Origin: UBA1402 sp964575345 | GTDB taxonomy: Bacteria; Bacteroidota; Bacteroidia; Bacteroidales; UBA1402 | Reading direction: 5' to 3' | Length of the DNA: 64,000 bases | Assembly: GCA_964575345.1 (NCBI GenBank) | Contig: CAZNQD010000001.1 | Coordinates: 116,186-180,185, forward strand | Part shown: positions 23,160-31,782 of the stretch, piece after piece | Position numbering within the stretch: the first letter of the stretch is position 1 | How the letters are laid out: each line of letters starts with the position of its first letter | Notes under the pieces: model-generated | What the model was told of the DNA's origin: nothing | Database searches by the model: none | What the model saw: the letters and a program-made list of their open reading frames with translations, nothing else | Translations under genes and position numbers: made by a program

Positions 23160-24767
23160 TTAAAATCCGAAATCGTCCAGGACGACCTCTTCTCTTTCTT
23201 CGTCTTCAAAAACCTTGGCAGGCTGTTGAATTTCGTGTCCTTCAACATAAACAGCTTTATAAGGTGCTACGGGGCAAATAAACTCACAGCCGCCACAACC
23301 AATGCAAATATCCGGATGTGGTTCCGGAATGGTCAGGTTGCCTTTGTAGGGAACCATTCTGAGCGCCTGGGTGGGACAATGTTCCGAACAGGCCCCACAA
23401 TGGGTTTCATTACGGTAAACAACGCAGTTTTCAAGCACAAAAACCACCCTGCCCATTTGCGTACGATGTTTTTCTTCTTTGGTCAGCGTTTTCAGGGCAC
23501 CGCTGGGACAAACTTCGGTACACAGGGTGCAGTCGTAATTGCAATAGCCCCTGTCAAACAACATTTGAGGTTGCATAAGACCTTCGGCGCCGTATTGCAG
23601 CAAGCCGGGTTGCAGCACGTTGCCCGGGCATTTGCTGACGCAGAGATGGCAGGAAGTACATAAATTATTGAAACGTGCTCTGTCTCCGGCGCCGGGAGGC
23701 ATCAGAGGCACAGTTCTCTTTAAAGGCCGGAGATTGTTGATCAGTTCCGGATTGAAGCCGGCGGCCAAAGCTTTGGGCAGTAATAAGCTGCTCATCATCA
23801 AAACCGAAAGAAATTCCCGTTTGGAGGCATCCGGGTTTGTTTTAGCATTTGTTTTGGCTTTGGTTTCAATTTTTGTATTGGTCTCGATTTTTTTATTGGT
23901 CTCGATTTTTGTCCGGTTCGTGTCGATTTCCTGTTTTTTTACTTTCCAAAAAGGAAGGTACCGCACCGCTTTTTTGTTGCAGGTTTCCATGCAGTTGAAA
24001 CAAGCGACGCAACGGCTGTAATCGATGTTTGCTTTTTTATTATCAATACAGGAGGCCTTACAATTGAAACTGCAAAGACCGCATTGATTACAGGTTTCGT
24101 GGTTAATACTCAATCTGAACACGGAAAACTTGCTAAAAAAGCCCAAAACCGTACCTACCGGGCAAATGGTATTACACCAACTGCGACCAAAACGCCAGGC
24201 CAGAACAGAGACCACCAACAAGCTTAGCAGGGCAAGGCCAAACGAAGTCCAACCCCAGAAAGGAATATCGACTTTGTAAAAAGTGTAATTATTGAAAGCA
24301 GTAAATAAATGCTCCAGGCCGTTGTTGGCAGCCATATATACAGGCTTGAACAAGTGAACAGCTATTCTTCCGTATATACTGTAGGGGTCAAGTAAATCCA
24401 ATACCAATCCAAGGCCGCTTACATAGGTAATGACCACCAGTGATAAAACCGACCAGCGTAAAATCGTTTTTGCCTTGCGGAATCTATGCCTGAGTTTTTT
24501 CTTGCGAAAAAGATTGGCCAGCCTGGAGACCACATCCTGATAGATTCCCAAAGGACAAATTATTGAACAATAAACCCTGCCAAAAACCAGCGTAAGCAGC
24601 AAAAGCAGCAATAAAATGCCCATGGAAAGTGAAAGTAAGGCCGGAACCAGCTGAATCTTTGTTATAGACTGCACACTTTCCGGAAGAAGATGGGAGAAAT
24701 CCAGAAAAAAGAATGTCAACACAATAATGGCCACTATTGCCAGACCAATTCTAAGCTTTCTTAGCAT
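23160..24767 (-). CDS. Fused membrane polyferredoxin (NapH-like plus NapG/MauM-like)
   Basis: A 535-residue protein in two halves. Residues 1-275 have about four or five membrane helices, the NapH-type Cys pairs CSIICPLG and CNTICPVG, and two 4Fe-4S motifs (CNQCGLCSFNCKASC, CVACFNCMETC). Residues ~279-312 are a repetitive Lys/Thr/Asn linker (KIETN repeated). Then SKREFLSVLMMSSLLLPKALA (about 315-335) looks like a twin-arginine signal with KR for RR. The soluble remainder carries four more ferredoxin-type motifs (CTSCHLCVSKCP, CNYDCTLCTEVCP, CGACSEHCP, CIGCGGCEFICP). It would pass electrons between the membrane and the periplasm. The gene sits between a Tat-signal DUF362 gene and tatAC, 10 bases after the former. 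The electron donor and acceptor are unknown. Confidence 0.85.
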   Translation of the reverse strand: MLRKLRIGLAIVAIIVLTFFFLDFSHLLPESVQSITKIQLVPALLSLSMGILLLLLLLTLVFGRVYCSIICPLGIYQDVVSRLANLFRKKKLRHRFRKAKTILRWSVLSLVVITYVSGLGLVLDLLDPYSIYGRIAVHLFKPVYMAANNGLEHLFTAFNNYTFYKVDIPFWGWTSFGLALLSLLVVSVLAWRFGRSWCNTICPVGTVLGFFSKFSVFRLSINHETCNQCGLCSFNCKASCIDNKKANIDYSRCVACFNCMETCNKKAVRYLPFWKVKKQEIDTNRTKIETNKKIETNTKIETKAKTNAKTNPDASKREFLSVLMMSSLLLPKALAAGFNPELINNLRPLKRTVPLMPPGAGDRARFNNLCTSCHLCVSKCPGNVLQPGLLQYGAEGLMQPQMLFDRGYCNYDCTLCTEVCPSGALKTLTKEEKHRTQMGRVVFVLENCVVYRNETHCGACSEHCPTQALRMVPYKGNLTIPEPHPDICIGCGGCEFICPVAPYKAVYVEGHEIQQPAKVFEDEEREEVVLDDFGF

Positions 24768-24777
24768 TCTTATTTGA

Positions 24778-25710
24778 TTAGAGCTTAATCCTTTTTATGT
24801 TCAGTTTGTTTAAGTCAGTAGTACCCAGACCTAATTCTTCTCCAAATCCCAGGTGTTTAACCACATCCATGGGCATAGAACGAATCTGATTGAAAAAGGA
24901 AGTGGCGGCGGTATCGACTGCGACAATTTCCGGCGATACGAACAGAGCCTTTGACAAGACCACATCCGATTCAGAACGCCCCTGAGGTCCGTTGGTCTGC
25001 AAGACACGATAGGCATCCACCACATTAAGCACCGGTTTTTTGTTCAGCGTGCAAATGTCGGCAATGCATTGTTGTAAACCTTTCATATGAAAGGTCCTGC
25101 GATCCCAGACAATACCCATGTAATTTTTCATGGAAATGGTCAGTCCTGAACCACCGTGATTTTTGAGTATAGGCACATTGATCCAGACGTCACTGTCTAA
25201 AATGGCCTGATGAATCTTGGCATCTTTAAGTATCTTTCCCTGAGGCAATTCCACTTGCCGGTAATAAGATTCCTGATTAGCGGGCAATACTTTGGCTCCG
25301 GCTTCTTTAGCGGCAGCTTCGATGCCGCTGTTTTGATAACATTTCACCCAGTCGTCGCAGGTATGATCGAACACGGTTACTTCGGAAGCTCCGGCAGCAA
25401 AACATTGCCTGATGATTTCTGCGATAAGCAGCGGATTGGTGTTTCCGGCTCTTTCGGGCACTCTGTCCCAGCCGATATTGGGTTTGATGCAAACCTTTTG
25501 TCCACTTTTGACAAATCGATTCATGCCTCCGAATTCGGCAATAGCCTTTTTGAACATTTGGTCGGGTTCTCCTCCCATAACTGCAACCATATCAACCGCC
25601 TGTTCTGCTTTTTTCTCTTCGGGAACAAGAGCGGCCAGCGACTTTGCCGGTTTTACGGCTAATCCTATTCCGGCCAAAGCGAAAATCTTTAAAAAATTTC
25701 TTCTGTTCAT
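24778..25710 (-). CDS. DUF362 protein with twin-arginine signal
   Basis: A 310-residue protein. The N-terminus MNRRNFLKIFALAGIGLAVKPAKSLA is a textbook Tat signal (RRNFLK, then a hydrophobic stretch and A-x-A-like end). The rest is a DUF362 domain: GGEPDQMFKKAIAEFGGMNRFVKSGQKVCIKPNIGWDR and LKNHGGSGLTISMKNYMG in outline. DUF362 proteins often accompany iron-sulphur proteins; the function is unknown. It is the first gene of the operon with the polyferredoxin, tatA and tatC, so the Tat system is encoded together with an obvious substrate. Confidence 0.88.
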   Translation of the reverse strand: MNRRNFLKIFALAGIGLAVKPAKSLAALVPEEKKAEQAVDMVAVMGGEPDQMFKKAIAEFGGMNRFVKSGQKVCIKPNIGWDRVPERAGNTNPLLIAEIIRQCFAAGASEVTVFDHTCDDWVKCYQNSGIEAAAKEAGAKVLPANQESYYRQVELPQGKILKDAKIHQAILDSDVWINVPILKNHGGSGLTISMKNYMGIVWDRRTFHMKGLQQCIADICTLNKKPVLNVVDAYRVLQTNGPQGRSESDVVLSKALFVSPEIVAVDTAATSFFNQIRSMPMDVVKHLGFGEELGLGTTDLNKLNIKRIKL

Positions 25711-25741
25711 GGCTAAATGAATGTAATTTATAAAACAAAAA

Positions 25742-25779
25742 TTCGGGAAACCCTGGCAAATATACCACAGTTTCCCGAA
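25742..25779 (-). terminator. Terminator of the araR-araDAB-tkt operon
   Basis: Inverted repeat ttcgggaaac (25742-25751) and gtttcccgaa (25770-25779), extended after a two-base mismatch by three more pairs (TGG/CCA), with loop 25757-25764. On the minus strand it follows tkt by 27 bases and is followed by TTTTTGTTTT. Confidence 0.7.
25757..25764 (-). promoter_or_regulatory. -7 element of the tat operon inside the terminator loop
   Basis: The eight-base loop of the tkt terminator reads TATATTTG on the minus strand, matching TAnnTTTG. The DUF362 ATG (25710) is 46 bases downstream. No TTTG at -33. Confidence 0.4.
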
Positions 25780-25806
25780 AAAATGTAAGCTATAAACAAT
25801 TATTAA

Positions 25807-27828
25807 TTAAGCCAAAAAGGATTTTACCTGTTTATAAACATTGGCAGCGTTGAAGCCCAGCTTTTCGTCCAAAACTTTGTAGGGAGCCGAAAAACCGAAC
25901 GATTCCAACCCCCAGATCTTCCCTTTGTCGCCAACGAGCCCCAGAAGAGTAACCGGTAAACCGGCGGTCATACCAAAGATTTTGGATCCGGCAGGCAAAA
26001 CTTCTTCCTGATAAGCCGGACTTTGGTTACGGAACAAGCCTTCGGAAGGAACCGATACTACGCGCAGTTTAATGCCGTCTTTGCGTAACAGTTCTGCTCC
26101 TTCGACCAGGGTGGATACTTCCGAACCCGAAGCCAGCAGTATAACATCAAAATCACCGTCACAACTGACCACGTAAGCACCCTTTTGGGCTTGCAAAGCT
26201 TGTTTGTACGAACTTCCGGGTAAATTCTTAATATTCTGGCGGCTCAGGATAAAAGCAGTAGGTGTATGCGTATTTTCCAGGGCCATTTTATAAGCTACGG
26301 TGCATTCGTTAGCGTCTGCCGGACGTAAAACCAACATGGAATTGTTGCCTTTGTGATTTTTGAGTTTTTCCATCAGGCGGATTTGAGCTTCCTGTTCAAC
26401 GGGCTCGTGCGTAGGTCCGTCCTCACCTACCCTGAAGGCGTCGTGGGTCCAGATGAATTTAACAGGTACCTCCATCAAAGCAGCCATACGAACGGCCGGT
26501 TTCATGTAATCGGAAAAGACAAAGAAGGTTCCGCAGGCAGGAATCACACCGCCGTGCAGGCCCATACCTATGCAGACGCAAGCCATGGTCAGCTCGGCAA
26601 CTCCGGCCTGGAGGAAGGCTCCGCTGAAATCGCCCTTGGTCATGGCCTTGGTTTTTTTGAGGAAACCATCGGTTTTGTCGGAATTCGACAGGTCGGCCGA
26701 AGCCACGATCATGTTCTCAACCTGAGTAGCCAGAGTGCCAAGGACTGCAGCAGAAGCAGCCCGGGTGGCGATGCCTTCTTTTTGTTCTATAGCTTCCCAG
26801 TTAATCTGAGGAACTACTTTGTTGAACCAATCTTCCATTTTTTTGGCCAGTGCAGGTTGTTGAGCAGTCCAGGTTGCTTTTTTAGCTTTTTTGTCCTTCA
26901 TTATTACTTCCAGCTCTTTACGCCTGGAGGCATAGAGTTCAGCCACATCGGGGAAAACACGGAATGGATCTGCCGGATTGCCGCCCAGATTCTCAATGGT
27001 TTTAGCGTAACTGGCTCCGGCTTCGCCCAAGGGCATGCCGTGTGTTGAACATTGGTTCTCAAAGGATTTGCCTTCTTCGGTAAGGCTGCCTTTGCCCATT
27101 ACGGTATGCCCGATGATCAAAGTGGGTTGAGCTTTGGTTTGCAGGGCTTCGTTCAAAGCTTTACGAATTTCATCAACATCATTTCCGTTGATATCAATCA
27201 CTTTCCAGCCCCAGGCCTGATACTTGGCAGCCGTATTTTCGCTGGTAACAGCGGAAACACCGGTTGAAAGCTGAATGGCGTTGGAGTCGTAAAACATAAC
27301 CAGATTATCCAAACCCAGGTGGCCGGCCAAACGTCCTGCTCCTTGAGAAATTTCTTCCTGTACACCCCCGTCAGAAATAAAGGTATAGATGGTTTGGTTC
27401 ATCTGTTCGCCAAATTTGCTTTGCAGGAACTTGGCAGCAATGGCCGCACCCACTGCATAGGTATGTCCCTGTCCCAGAGGCCCTGAAGTGTTTTCGATTC
27501 CTCTCTGTATATCCACTTCGGGATGTCCCGGTGTGGGGCTGCCCCATTGACGGAATTGGGCCAGTTCTTCCATGCTGAATTTTCCGCTCATGGCCAGCAC
27601 CGAATACAACATGGGTGACATGTGGCCGGGATCCAGAAAGAAGCGGTCGCGTCCTTCCCAGGCAGGATTATGGGGATCGTAGATCAGGTATTCAGAAAAT
27701 AGTACGTTGATAAAGTCAGCTCCGCCCATCGCGCCTCCGGGATGGCCAGATTTGGCCTTTTCAACCATAGAGGCAGCCAATATGCGAATATTGTCGGCTG
27801 CTTTGTTCATTAATGTAGTTGAATTCAT
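25807..27828 (-). CDS. tkt: Transketolase
   Basis: A 673-residue thiamine-diphosphate enzyme of the pentose phosphate pathway that moves two-carbon units between ketose and aldose phosphates. Motifs: KSGHPGGAMGGADFINVL near the N-terminus, PGHMSP, GPLGQGHTYAVGAA, the cofactor-binding SDGGVQEEISQGAG, and THDAFRVGEDGPTHEPVEQ. Full length. It ends the arabinose operon, 18 bases after araB, and would consume the xylulose 5-phosphate made by AraD. A second ATG at 27810 is possible. Confidence 0.96.
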   Translation of the reverse strand: MNSTTLMNKAADNIRILAASMVEKAKSGHPGGAMGGADFINVLFSEYLIYDPHNPAWEGRDRFFLDPGHMSPMLYSVLAMSGKFSMEELAQFRQWGSPTPGHPEVDIQRGIENTSGPLGQGHTYAVGAAIAAKFLQSKFGEQMNQTIYTFISDGGVQEEISQGAGRLAGHLGLDNLVMFYDSNAIQLSTGVSAVTSENTAAKYQAWGWKVIDINGNDVDEIRKALNEALQTKAQPTLIIGHTVMGKGSLTEEGKSFENQCSTHGMPLGEAGASYAKTIENLGGNPADPFRVFPDVAELYASRRKELEVIMKDKKAKKATWTAQQPALAKKMEDWFNKVVPQINWEAIEQKEGIATRAASAAVLGTLATQVENMIVASADLSNSDKTDGFLKKTKAMTKGDFSGAFLQAGVAELTMACVCIGMGLHGGVIPACGTFFVFSDYMKPAVRMAALMEVPVKFIWTHDAFRVGEDGPTHEPVEQEAQIRLMEKLKNHKGNNSMLVLRPADANECTVAYKMALENTHTPTAFILSRQNIKNLPGSSYKQALQAQKGAYVVSCDGDFDVILLASGSEVSTLVEGAELLRKDGIKLRVVSVPSEGLFRNQSPAYQEEVLPAGSKIFGMTAGLPVTLLGLVGDKGKIWGLESFGFSAPYKVLDEKLGFNAANVYKQVKSFLA

Positions 27829-27846
27829 ATTGTATAAAATTAAAAA

Positions 27847-29523
27847 TCAAATAGTTGAATAAAATGCCTTTTCGGTCAACTCTCCCAATTGACAATACTC
27901 CCGATATTTAGATTCGTAAAAGCGAACCATTTCGGGATTGGGGCGATACTCCTTGGTGAAGCCCTGTCCCATGGATATCTGGGCATTCTCTACCTTGTCG
28001 TAAACTCCTGCCACTACGGCGGCAAACATGGCAGCACCAAAGGCACAGGTTTGTTCGCAACGGGCTACCTTGATAGGCTGGTTGAGTACATCGGCCATAA
28101 TTTGCATTACAAGGGGTGATTTCAGAGAGATACCACCTATACCAATAATGGTGTCGATTTTGACTCCTTCCTGTTCGAAGCGCTCGGCAATGGCTTTGGA
28201 TCCGAATGCAGAAGCTTCCACCAGGGCTCTGAACATCATGGGAGCCGTAGTACCCAGAGTCAGGCCGGTGATACTGCCCATTACCAGCTGGCTGGCATCG
28301 GGAGTGCGCCGTCCGTTCATCCAGTCGGTTGCCAATACGGAACTTTCGTTGGGGTCAACTTTGGCAGCTTGCTCCGAAAGCAGGGGAATCATTTTGTCCA
28401 ATGCTTCGTCCACCAGCATTTGTTTGGTCTTGATATCCAGCAGATCCGATTTGGCAATGATTTCTTCCACCGGCCAGGCCAGGACACGTTTAAACCAGGC
28501 ATAAATATCTCCAAAAGCAGACTGTCCGGCTTCCAGACCAACGTAGCCCGGAATGACAGAACCATCGACCTGTCCGCAGATGCCTTTGACCAATTTGTCT
28601 CCCATTTCTTTATAAGAAGCGGTAACTATATCACAGGTAGAAGTGCCTATCACTCTTACCCAGGCGTTGGGAACGATTTCTGCTCCCACGGCACCCATGT
28701 GGCAATCGAAAGCACCAACACCCACAGCCACTTTGGTAGTAAGCCCCAGGCGTTTGGCCCATTCTTCGCTGAGGTGGCCAACGCAGACATCGCTGGTGTA
28801 AGTGTCTTTATACAGTCGTTCACGATAACCGGCCAGCAGGGGATCAAGTTTGGTCAGGAAATCTTCCGAAGGCAAACCACCCCATTTTTCATGCCACATG
28901 GCTTTGTGGCCCGCTGCACAACGACTGCGTTTCATTTTACCCGGTTGTGCCGTACCACATATGTGGGCAGGCAGCCAATCGCAATGTTCGGCAACTGAAT
29001 AAGCGGCTTTGCGTACACTTTCGTCAGTCCGGAGAATATGCAATATTTTTGCCCAGAACCATTCAGAGGAATATACGCCGCCTTCGTAAGCCGTGTAATC
29101 TATTTTCCATTGTTTGGCCAATTCGTTGATTTCTGCCGCTTCTTTAATGGCTGTGTGATCTTTCCACAGAATGAACATGGCATTGGGATTCTCCGCAAAT
29201 TCAGGGCTCAAAGACAAAGGCTGCCCTTGCTTGTCGGTAAAAACCGGAGTGCTGCCGGTGGTGTCAAAAGACATCCCTATTACCTTTTCGGCCACTTCAG
29301 GATCGCAATTGGCTAATGCTTCTTTGACGGAGGCTTCCAGACATTCCAGATAATCTTTGGGATGTTGGCGGTATTGGTTAGCTGTCGGTTGACAATATTT
29401 GCCTTCGGCCCACCTGGGATAATAGCGCACTGAAGTACCCAATTCTTCTCCGGTAAGGGCATCGACCACCAGAGCACGACAAGAGTCTGTTCCGTAATCC
29501 AGTCCTATAACGTATTTTTTCAT
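27847..29523 (-). CDS. araB: L-ribulokinase
   Basis: A 558-residue FGGY-family sugar kinase phosphorylating L-ribulose at C5. The N-terminal ATP-binding motif is GLDYGTDSCRALVVDA. Later motifs are SFDTTGSTPVF, GAFDCHMGAVGAEI, WMNGRRTPDASQLVMGSITGL and IIGIGGISLKSPLVMQIMADVLNQPI, as in AraB. It is ten bases downstream of araA in araR-araD-araA-araB-tkt. Confidence 0.96.
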   Translation of the reverse strand: MKKYVIGLDYGTDSCRALVVDALTGEELGTSVRYYPRWAEGKYCQPTANQYRQHPKDYLECLEASVKEALANCDPEVAEKVIGMSFDTTGSTPVFTDKQGQPLSLSPEFAENPNAMFILWKDHTAIKEAAEINELAKQWKIDYTAYEGGVYSSEWFWAKILHILRTDESVRKAAYSVAEHCDWLPAHICGTAQPGKMKRSRCAAGHKAMWHEKWGGLPSEDFLTKLDPLLAGYRERLYKDTYTSDVCVGHLSEEWAKRLGLTTKVAVGVGAFDCHMGAVGAEIVPNAWVRVIGTSTCDIVTASYKEMGDKLVKGICGQVDGSVIPGYVGLEAGQSAFGDIYAWFKRVLAWPVEEIIAKSDLLDIKTKQMLVDEALDKMIPLLSEQAAKVDPNESSVLATDWMNGRRTPDASQLVMGSITGLTLGTTAPMMFRALVEASAFGSKAIAERFEQEGVKIDTIIGIGGISLKSPLVMQIMADVLNQPIKVARCEQTCAFGAAMFAAVVAGVYDKVENAQISMGQGFTKEYRPNPEMVRFYESKYREYCQLGELTEKAFYSTI

Positions 29524-29533
29524 AATGAATGAT

Positions 29534-31036
29534 TTAGCGCAATGCTTTGTTCAACATATAATAAACTTCGTTGGTACGCATATCCTGTTTGAACTGACGA
29601 ATGGTAGTATCCTTGTCAATAAGCAGCAATTCAATATCAGCGATTTCGGCATAGTCTTCCATGTATTCTTTGGTAAGCGAGAAAGAGAAGCTGGAATGGT
29701 GGGTACCTCCGGCCAGGATCCAGGCTCCTGCTCCCACTTCGAAGTTGGGTTGAGGAATCCAGAGCGCACTGGCCACCGGCAGTTTAGGCAGAGCCTTGGG
29801 TTTGATGACTTTCACATCGTTTACGATCATGCGGAAACGATTGCCCATATCTACTATAGTACAGGCAACTCCTTCGCCTTCGTGAGCAGTAAAGACCAAA
29901 CGGGCACAGGTGCCGGCATCCCCGATACCCAGGAAATGTACCTGAATTTTGGGTTTAACTTTCGAAATGGCGGGACTGATCTCCAACATATGTGCCTGAA
30001 GCACGGAACTTTTTTCGCCATCGAAATTCAGGGTATAATCTTCCAGGAAAGAACCTCCGCCTTCGAGCCCAAGGCTCATGACGTACATGGTTCTTACCAG
30101 AGCAGCAGTCTTCCAGTCTCCTTCGGCGCCGAAACCATAGCCATCGGCCATCAGGCGTTGTGCGGCAAAGCCCATGAGTTGATCCATGCCTTCCAGTTCA
30201 TCGAAACTCGAAGTAAAAGCTTTGGCTCCTTTTTCGTCCAGGAAACGGCGCAGGCCTATTTCCTGAGCAGCGGCGGCACGTAAATGGCTGTGGTTTTCAC
30301 CTCCTTTGGCTGCATCGGGAGCAATGTCGTATAATTTATCGTATTCTGCCACCAAAGCATCAATTTCGGCATCGGTAACAGCATTGACATAAGGTACCAA
30401 TTTGGCGATGGGAGCATTGTCCACGTGATAACCCAGACGAATTTCGGCTTCCACTTTATCACCGTCGGTCACAGCCACGTTATTCATGTTGTCACCGAAG
30501 CGAATGATACGCATACTCTGAGCATCTGCCCAGCCGGCGCAAACACGCATCCAGACGGCAATCTTGTCCTGAGTTGACTGATCTTTCCAATAACCGACAA
30601 CCACTTTACGTGGTTTGCGAAGGCGACTGGTAATATGGCCAAATTCCCGGTCTCCGTGAGCACTTTGGTTCAGGTTCATGAAATCCATATCCATGGTGTC
30701 CCAGGGGATTTTTTCGTTGTATTGTGTGTGCAAATGCAGCAAAGGTTTTTTGAAATCCATCAGGCCGTGTATCCACATTTTGGCCGGCGAAAAAGTATGC
30801 ATCCAGGTAATTACACCTATACATTTAGTATCAGCATTGGCAGCTCTGAAAGCCGCAGAGATTTCGTCAGACGAATTGACGGTGCCTTTGTAAATAACTT
30901 TCACGGGCAGTCTGCCGGAATCGTTCAAACCCTTTACCATTTCATTGGAATGTGCATCAACTGACACAACTGCATCACCACCGTACAACAACTGTGCACC
31001 GGTAATGAACCATACTTCAAGATCGCGATAATTCAT
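29534..31036 (-). CDS. araA: L-arabinose isomerase
   Basis: A 500-residue metal-dependent isomerase converting L-arabinose to L-ribulose. Family motifs: EVWFITGAQLLYGGDAV, GVITWMHTFSPAKMWI, LLHLHTQYNEKIPWDTMDMDFMNLNQSAHGDREFG, and near the C-terminus AGGTHHSSFSF. Length is as in other AraA proteins. It lies 39 bases after araD and 10 before araB. Confidence 0.97.
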   Translation of the reverse strand: MNYRDLEVWFITGAQLLYGGDAVVSVDAHSNEMVKGLNDSGRLPVKVIYKGTVNSSDEISAAFRAANADTKCIGVITWMHTFSPAKMWIHGLMDFKKPLLHLHTQYNEKIPWDTMDMDFMNLNQSAHGDREFGHITSRLRKPRKVVVGYWKDQSTQDKIAVWMRVCAGWADAQSMRIIRFGDNMNNVAVTDGDKVEAEIRLGYHVDNAPIAKLVPYVNAVTDAEIDALVAEYDKLYDIAPDAAKGGENHSHLRAAAAQEIGLRRFLDEKGAKAFTSSFDELEGMDQLMGFAAQRLMADGYGFGAEGDWKTAALVRTMYVMSLGLEGGGSFLEDYTLNFDGEKSSVLQAHMLEISPAISKVKPKIQVHFLGIGDAGTCARLVFTAHEGEGVACTIVDMGNRFRMIVNDVKVIKPKALPKLPVASALWIPQPNFEVGAGAWILAGGTHHSSFSFSLTKEYMEDYAEIADIELLLIDKDTTIRQFKQDMRTNEVYYMLNKALR

Positions 31037-31075
31037 AATAGTGGAAAAAATTTATTTATTAATACTGTTTTTTGT

Positions 31076-31762
31076 TTATTGACCATAATAGGCACCGGGC
31101 CCGTGTTTGCGGAAAAAATGTTTTTTTATGAGCAGAGGGTTCATTGTAAGTTTGGGATTGACCGAAAAGGCTATATGAGCCATTTTGGCTACCTGCTCCA
31201 TAACAACGGCGTTGTGTACGGCGTCGTCAGCCGACTTGCCCCAGGCAAAAGGGCCATGGTTTTTGACCAGGACTCCCGGCACCTGAACGGGATTAATGTC
31301 TTTGAAAGCCTCCACAATAACCAGGCCGGTTTCTTTTTCATATTCACCCATCACTTCCTCTTCGTTCATGTCGCGGGTGCAGGGTATTTCCCGGCTGAAA
31401 TAGTCGGCCTGGGTAGTACCAATATTCGGAATGGCCAGTCCGGCCTGAGCCCAGGCGGTGGCGAAAGTGGAATGGGTATGAACCACACCGCCAATTTCGG
31501 GAAAGGCTTTGTATAATTCTAGATGGGTGGCAGTGTCGGACGAGGGTTTGAGTTTCCCTTCTACTTTTTGCCCGTTCAGGTCGAGCACTACCATATCCTC
31601 AACCTTCATATCTTCGTAAGCTACTCCCGAAGGTTTTATCACCACCAGTCCTTTTTCCCTGTCGATGGCACTCACGTTGCCCCAGGTAAAAATAACCAGG
31701 CCGTGTTTTACCAAATCGAGGTTGGCCTTAAATACTTTTTCTTTGAGTAATGACAGTTCCAT
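31076..31762 (-). CDS. araD: L-ribulose-5-phosphate 4-epimerase
   Basis: A 228-residue class II aldolase/epimerase fold enzyme that makes D-xylulose 5-phosphate. Motifs: TWGNVSAIDREKGLVVIKPSGVAYEDM, SSDTATHLELYKAFPEIGGVVHTHSTFATAWAQAG (zinc histidines in HTH), and VLVKNHGPFAWGKSADDAVHNAVV. Normal length. It follows araR by 20 bases. Confidence 0.96.
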   Translation of the reverse strand: MELSLLKEKVFKANLDLVKHGLVIFTWGNVSAIDREKGLVVIKPSGVAYEDMKVEDMVVLDLNGQKVEGKLKPSSDTATHLELYKAFPEIGGVVHTHSTFATAWAQAGLAIPNIGTTQADYFSREIPCTRDMNEEEVMGEYEKETGLVIVEAFKDINPVQVPGVLVKNHGPFAWGKSADDAVHNAVVMEQVAKMAHIAFSVNPKLTMNPLLIKKHFFRKHGPGAYYGQ

Positions 31763-31782
31763 AAGGATAAATTTCTATATTC

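Noticed and set aside
23832..23930. Short tandem repeats in the polyferredoxin gene as a CRISPR or VNTR element
   Set aside because: The units are short, in frame and code for a Lys/Thr/Asn linker; there are no spacers and no cas genes.
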